Of a DNA stretch of 8,251 nucleotides, positions 7,076 to 8,251 are shown in pieces; the stretch's first letter is position 1, and each line of letters begins with the position of its first letter. The stretch is from positions 1 to 8,251 of the forward strand of contig CAZTYP010000036.1 in the NCBI GenBank assembly GCA_964617555.1, in the 5' to 3' direction. This DNA comes from 1-14-2-50-31-20 sp964617555. Lineage in GTDB: Bacteria; Bacteroidota; Ignavibacteria; Ignavibacteriales; Melioribacteraceae. Below the pieces are notes generated by a model, which was not told where the DNA came from, ran no database searches, and saw nothing but the letters and a program-made list of their open reading frames with translations. A program made the translations under genes and the position numbers.

Positions 7076-7588
7076 TTAGAACATTCCCCAACGTTTTCTT
7101 CTGCCGTTATTTTTGCTTAACTCAACCAATTTAACCTCAATGTTACGAGCTTCTTCCAAACGTAACGATAAATTAAACCCGTTTATTAACACCTCAATCG
7201 GGTCGCCTAGCGGGGCTTTACGAATTACGGTTAATTTAACACCTTTTACAACCCCCATATCCAGCAAACGAAAACGGACATCTCCTTTTGCCGCCATTTT
7301 TGTTACTTCAACAACATCTCCTTCACGGACTTTATCTAAAGTTATTATCGGCGGTTCGGAACATTCCGGCAAAATTTTTGACGCAAGTTCGTATCCCAAC
7401 GTTATCTCTTTTCCGTTGTGTTCAATTATAATTCTACCATGCCCGTTAACTTTGGATTTTAGCACGATTTCATCACCAAGCTGTATACCTAGCGATTTTA
7501 TATTTTCAACGGCACCTATTCCGCCGTCAATTGAAGAAATTTTAATCTTCTGACCGGCATTACAATATATTAATCGTGAATATTCCAT
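7076..7588 (-). CDS. feoA: FeoA protein with two tandem FeoA (SH3-like) domains
   Basis: FeoA is a small cytoplasmic partner thought to support or regulate FeoB. Here the 170 residues contain two copies of the domain instead of the usual single copy of about 75-85 residues. Domain 1 (about 4-74) has GGIGAVENIKSLGIQLGDEI and a second half ending in ITLGYELASKILPE. Domain 2 (about 82-156) has LDKVREGDVVEVTKM, DVRFRLLDMGVVKGVKLTVI, then APLGDPIEVLINGFNLSLR and EEARNIEVKLVE. Domain 2 is closer to the canonical FeoA pattern, whereas domain 1 is more divergent. A short basic, aromatic tail, NNGRRKRWGMF, ends the protein. No HTH or membrane segment is seen, so this is not a DtxR-type regulator. It is the first gene of the feo operon and precedes feoB by 45 bases. 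The ATG at 7588 gives a complete first domain. There is no Shine-Dalgarno sequence. Confidence 0.92.
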   Translation of the reverse strand: MEYSRLIYCNAGQKIKISSIDGGIGAVENIKSLGIQLGDEIVLKSKVNGHGRIIIEHNGKEITLGYELASKILPECSEPPIITLDKVREGDVVEVTKMAAKGDVRFRLLDMGVVKGVKLTVIRKAPLGDPIEVLINGFNLSLRLEEARNIEVKLVELSKNNGRRKRWGMF

Positions 7589-7714
7589 TTTATATCTGTA
7601 TCAAATTTGTTTTTCCAAATAAAATAATTTTACTATTTAAACTTAATCTTAATAAAGACAAAAAGCAATTTATTAATAAATCTTTTATTATAAAGCCGTT
7701 TGTTTGTACATAAT

Positions 7715-7807
7715 ATGAAAAAGAATTTTGTAAAAACTCCGCTAGGTCTAACAATACAAGAAATCGAAGGAAACACGGTAAAGCAATTTTGTTTTCATAT
7801 CATTTAA
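7715..7807 (+). pseudogene. 30-codon open frame, possibly a relic of a methylguanine-DNA methyltransferase-like gene
   Basis: The frame runs from ATG 7715 to TAA 7805-7807. The product begins MKKNFVKTPLGLTIQEIEGN and ends VKQFCFHII. The pattern x-TPLG-xxxxEIEG-x-x-V-xxF resembles the first beta-hairpin of Ogt/MGT-type alkyltransferases as I recall them. The frame then stops, and the other two frames close soon after, so a full enzyme is absent. It may be a decayed fragment, a real small protein or chance. No Shine-Dalgarno sequence precedes it. Confidence 0.2.
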
Positions 7808-7886
7808 TAAATATTCTTATATTAGTGTTAAAATAACATATATTTTCTTTTCTTAATCGCTTTTCCATAAAAAATTTATTTAATAA

Positions 7887-7892
7887 AAAGGA
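7887..7892 (+). promoter_or_regulatory. Ribosome-binding site of the secreted helical protein
   Basis: AAAGGA lies six bases before the ATG at 7899. It supports that start, which also yields a complete signal peptide. Confidence 0.5.
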
Positions 7893-7898
7893 AAAAAC

Positions 7899-8251
7899 AT
7901 GAAAAAATTAATATTCGCATTTTTAATTACAACGGTTTCAATTTTTGCACAAGATTTAACAAGTTCCATAGAATTATTAAAATCCGATATTAAAACGGAA
8001 AAGAAAAAAATAATTTCCGAAAAGATGAATTTTTCGGAACAAGAAGCTAAAATATTCTGGAATTTATATAGAGATTATGAAGTTGAAATGGATAAACTTG
8101 CCGATAAAAGGATGGATTACATACAAGAGTATGCCGAAAATTACCCAAATATTTCCGAAAAAAAAGCTGAAGAAATTATGAATAATGCTTTCGATTATTT
8201 TAATAAGAGATTAAAATTACGCGAAAAATTCTATAAAAAAATAAAAGAAAA
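7899..8251 (+). CDS. Secreted helical protein of Spy/CpxP-like type, N-terminal part (runs off the window)
   Basis: The frame starts at ATG 7899 and is still open at the right edge, so 117 residues are visible. A signal peptide is clear: MKK, then the hydrophobic LIFAFLITTVSIFA, with likely cleavage between Ala17 and Gln18. The mature part is charged and almost wholly helical. The segment FSEQEAKIFWNLYRDYEVEM (45-64), then LADKRMDYIQEYAENYPNIS (67-86), then a Lys/Glu-rich helix fits a widespread family of periplasmic proteins. In these, an aligned FW-x-x-YR-x-Y motif is followed by a D-x-R-x-x-x-I-x-x-Y-A pattern, and they are often compared with Spy/CpxP chaperones or metal sensors. Such proteins are about 140-170 residues long, so most of this one is probably visible. 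Its function is unproven. It has its own ribosome-binding site and lies divergent from the feo operon. Confidence 0.75.
   Translation, partial: MKKLIFAFLITTVSIFAQDLTSSIELLKSDIKTEKKKIISEKMNFSEQEAKIFWNLYRDYEVEMDKLADKRMDYIQEYAENYPNISEKKAEEIMNNAFDYFNKRLKLREKFYKKIKE

Larger units (their letters stand above)
7589..7898. other. AT-rich intergenic region between divergent feoA and the secreted-protein gene
   Basis: This gap of 310 bases should carry the promoter of the feo operon (minus strand) and that of the gene at 7899 (plus strand). On the minus strand, TTTATTTG (7623-7616) is one mismatch from the -7 consensus TAnnTTTG and would give a leader of about 20 bases, but it lacks a TTTG -33 partner. 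The sequence TTAAACTTAATCTTAA near 7637-7652 is a weak inverted repeat. A Fur- or DtxR-type site could hide here but cannot be claimed in such AT-rich DNA. On the plus strand, TATATTTTC near 7838-7846 is a weak -7-like sequence. A 30-codon open frame at 7715-7807 is described separately. Otherwise I see nothing identifiable. Confidence 0.4.

Noticed and set aside
7113..7553. 146-codon open frame on the plus strand inside feoA
   Set aside because: It is antisense to both FeoA domains and very rich in Ser, Thr, Pro and Ile, as expected from reading an AT-rich gene backwards.
7637..7652. Weak inverted repeat TTAAACTTAATCTTAA upstream of feoA as a possible Fur or DtxR-type box
   Set aside because: Four central-flank positions fail to pair, and base composition alone could produce it. 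A regulator site cannot be claimed without comparison to other iron genes.
1..8251. CRISPR arrays, tRNA or rRNA genes, insertion sequences and toxin-antitoxin pairs
   Set aside because: I saw no direct repeat arrays, no tRNA-like cloverleaf, no transposase motifs with terminal repeats and no typical paired small genes on either strand.

Overview
This AT-rich window looks like ordinary chromosome from a member of the Bacteroidota, possibly Bacteroidales-like. Three things support this. One promoter matches the Bacteroidota vegetative consensus (TTTG, about 20 bases, then TAnnTTTG). Most starts lack a Shine-Dalgarno sequence. The gene content (dxr next to an RseP-type site-2 protease, and a separate two-domain FeoA upstream of FeoB) also fits. 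The taxon is an inference, because no rRNA or marker gene is present.

Layout. Positions 1-327 hold the 3' end of an unrecognised gene, closed by a strong hairpin at 349-391. After a gap of about 200 bases, a radical SAM gene with a C-terminal cysteine cluster runs on the plus strand (624-1460). Its promoter sits directly against its ATG. A second gap leads to dxr (1671-2813) and the RseP-like protease (2830-4188), a two-gene plus-strand unit for isoprenoid precursor synthesis and intramembrane proteolysis. A convergent minus-strand operon follows. In transcription order it is feoA with two FeoA domains (7588-7076), feoB (7030-4883) and an HD-domain phosphohydrolase (4873-4214). The two converging units end at a shared hairpin at 4198-4227. 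To the right of feoA lies a 310-base AT-rich gap with a 30-codon open frame (7715-7807) that may be a gene relic. The window ends inside a plus-strand gene for a secreted helical protein resembling the Spy/CpxP type (7899 to the edge).

How the genes work together. FeoA and FeoB form a ferrous iron importer: FeoB is the GTPase-coupled membrane permease and FeoA its cytoplasmic partner. The HD protein is probably a co-transcribed housekeeping nucleotide hydrolase. Dxr makes MEP, the first committed isoprenoid precursor. The RseP homologue cleaves membrane proteins, probably including anti-sigma factors or signal-peptide remnants.

No clearly new multi-gene system is visible. The points most worth a second look are the promoters abutting start codons (possible leaderless mRNAs), the FeoA tandem with a basic-aromatic tail, the orphan radical SAM enzyme with a small divergent open frame, and the possible relic at 7715.
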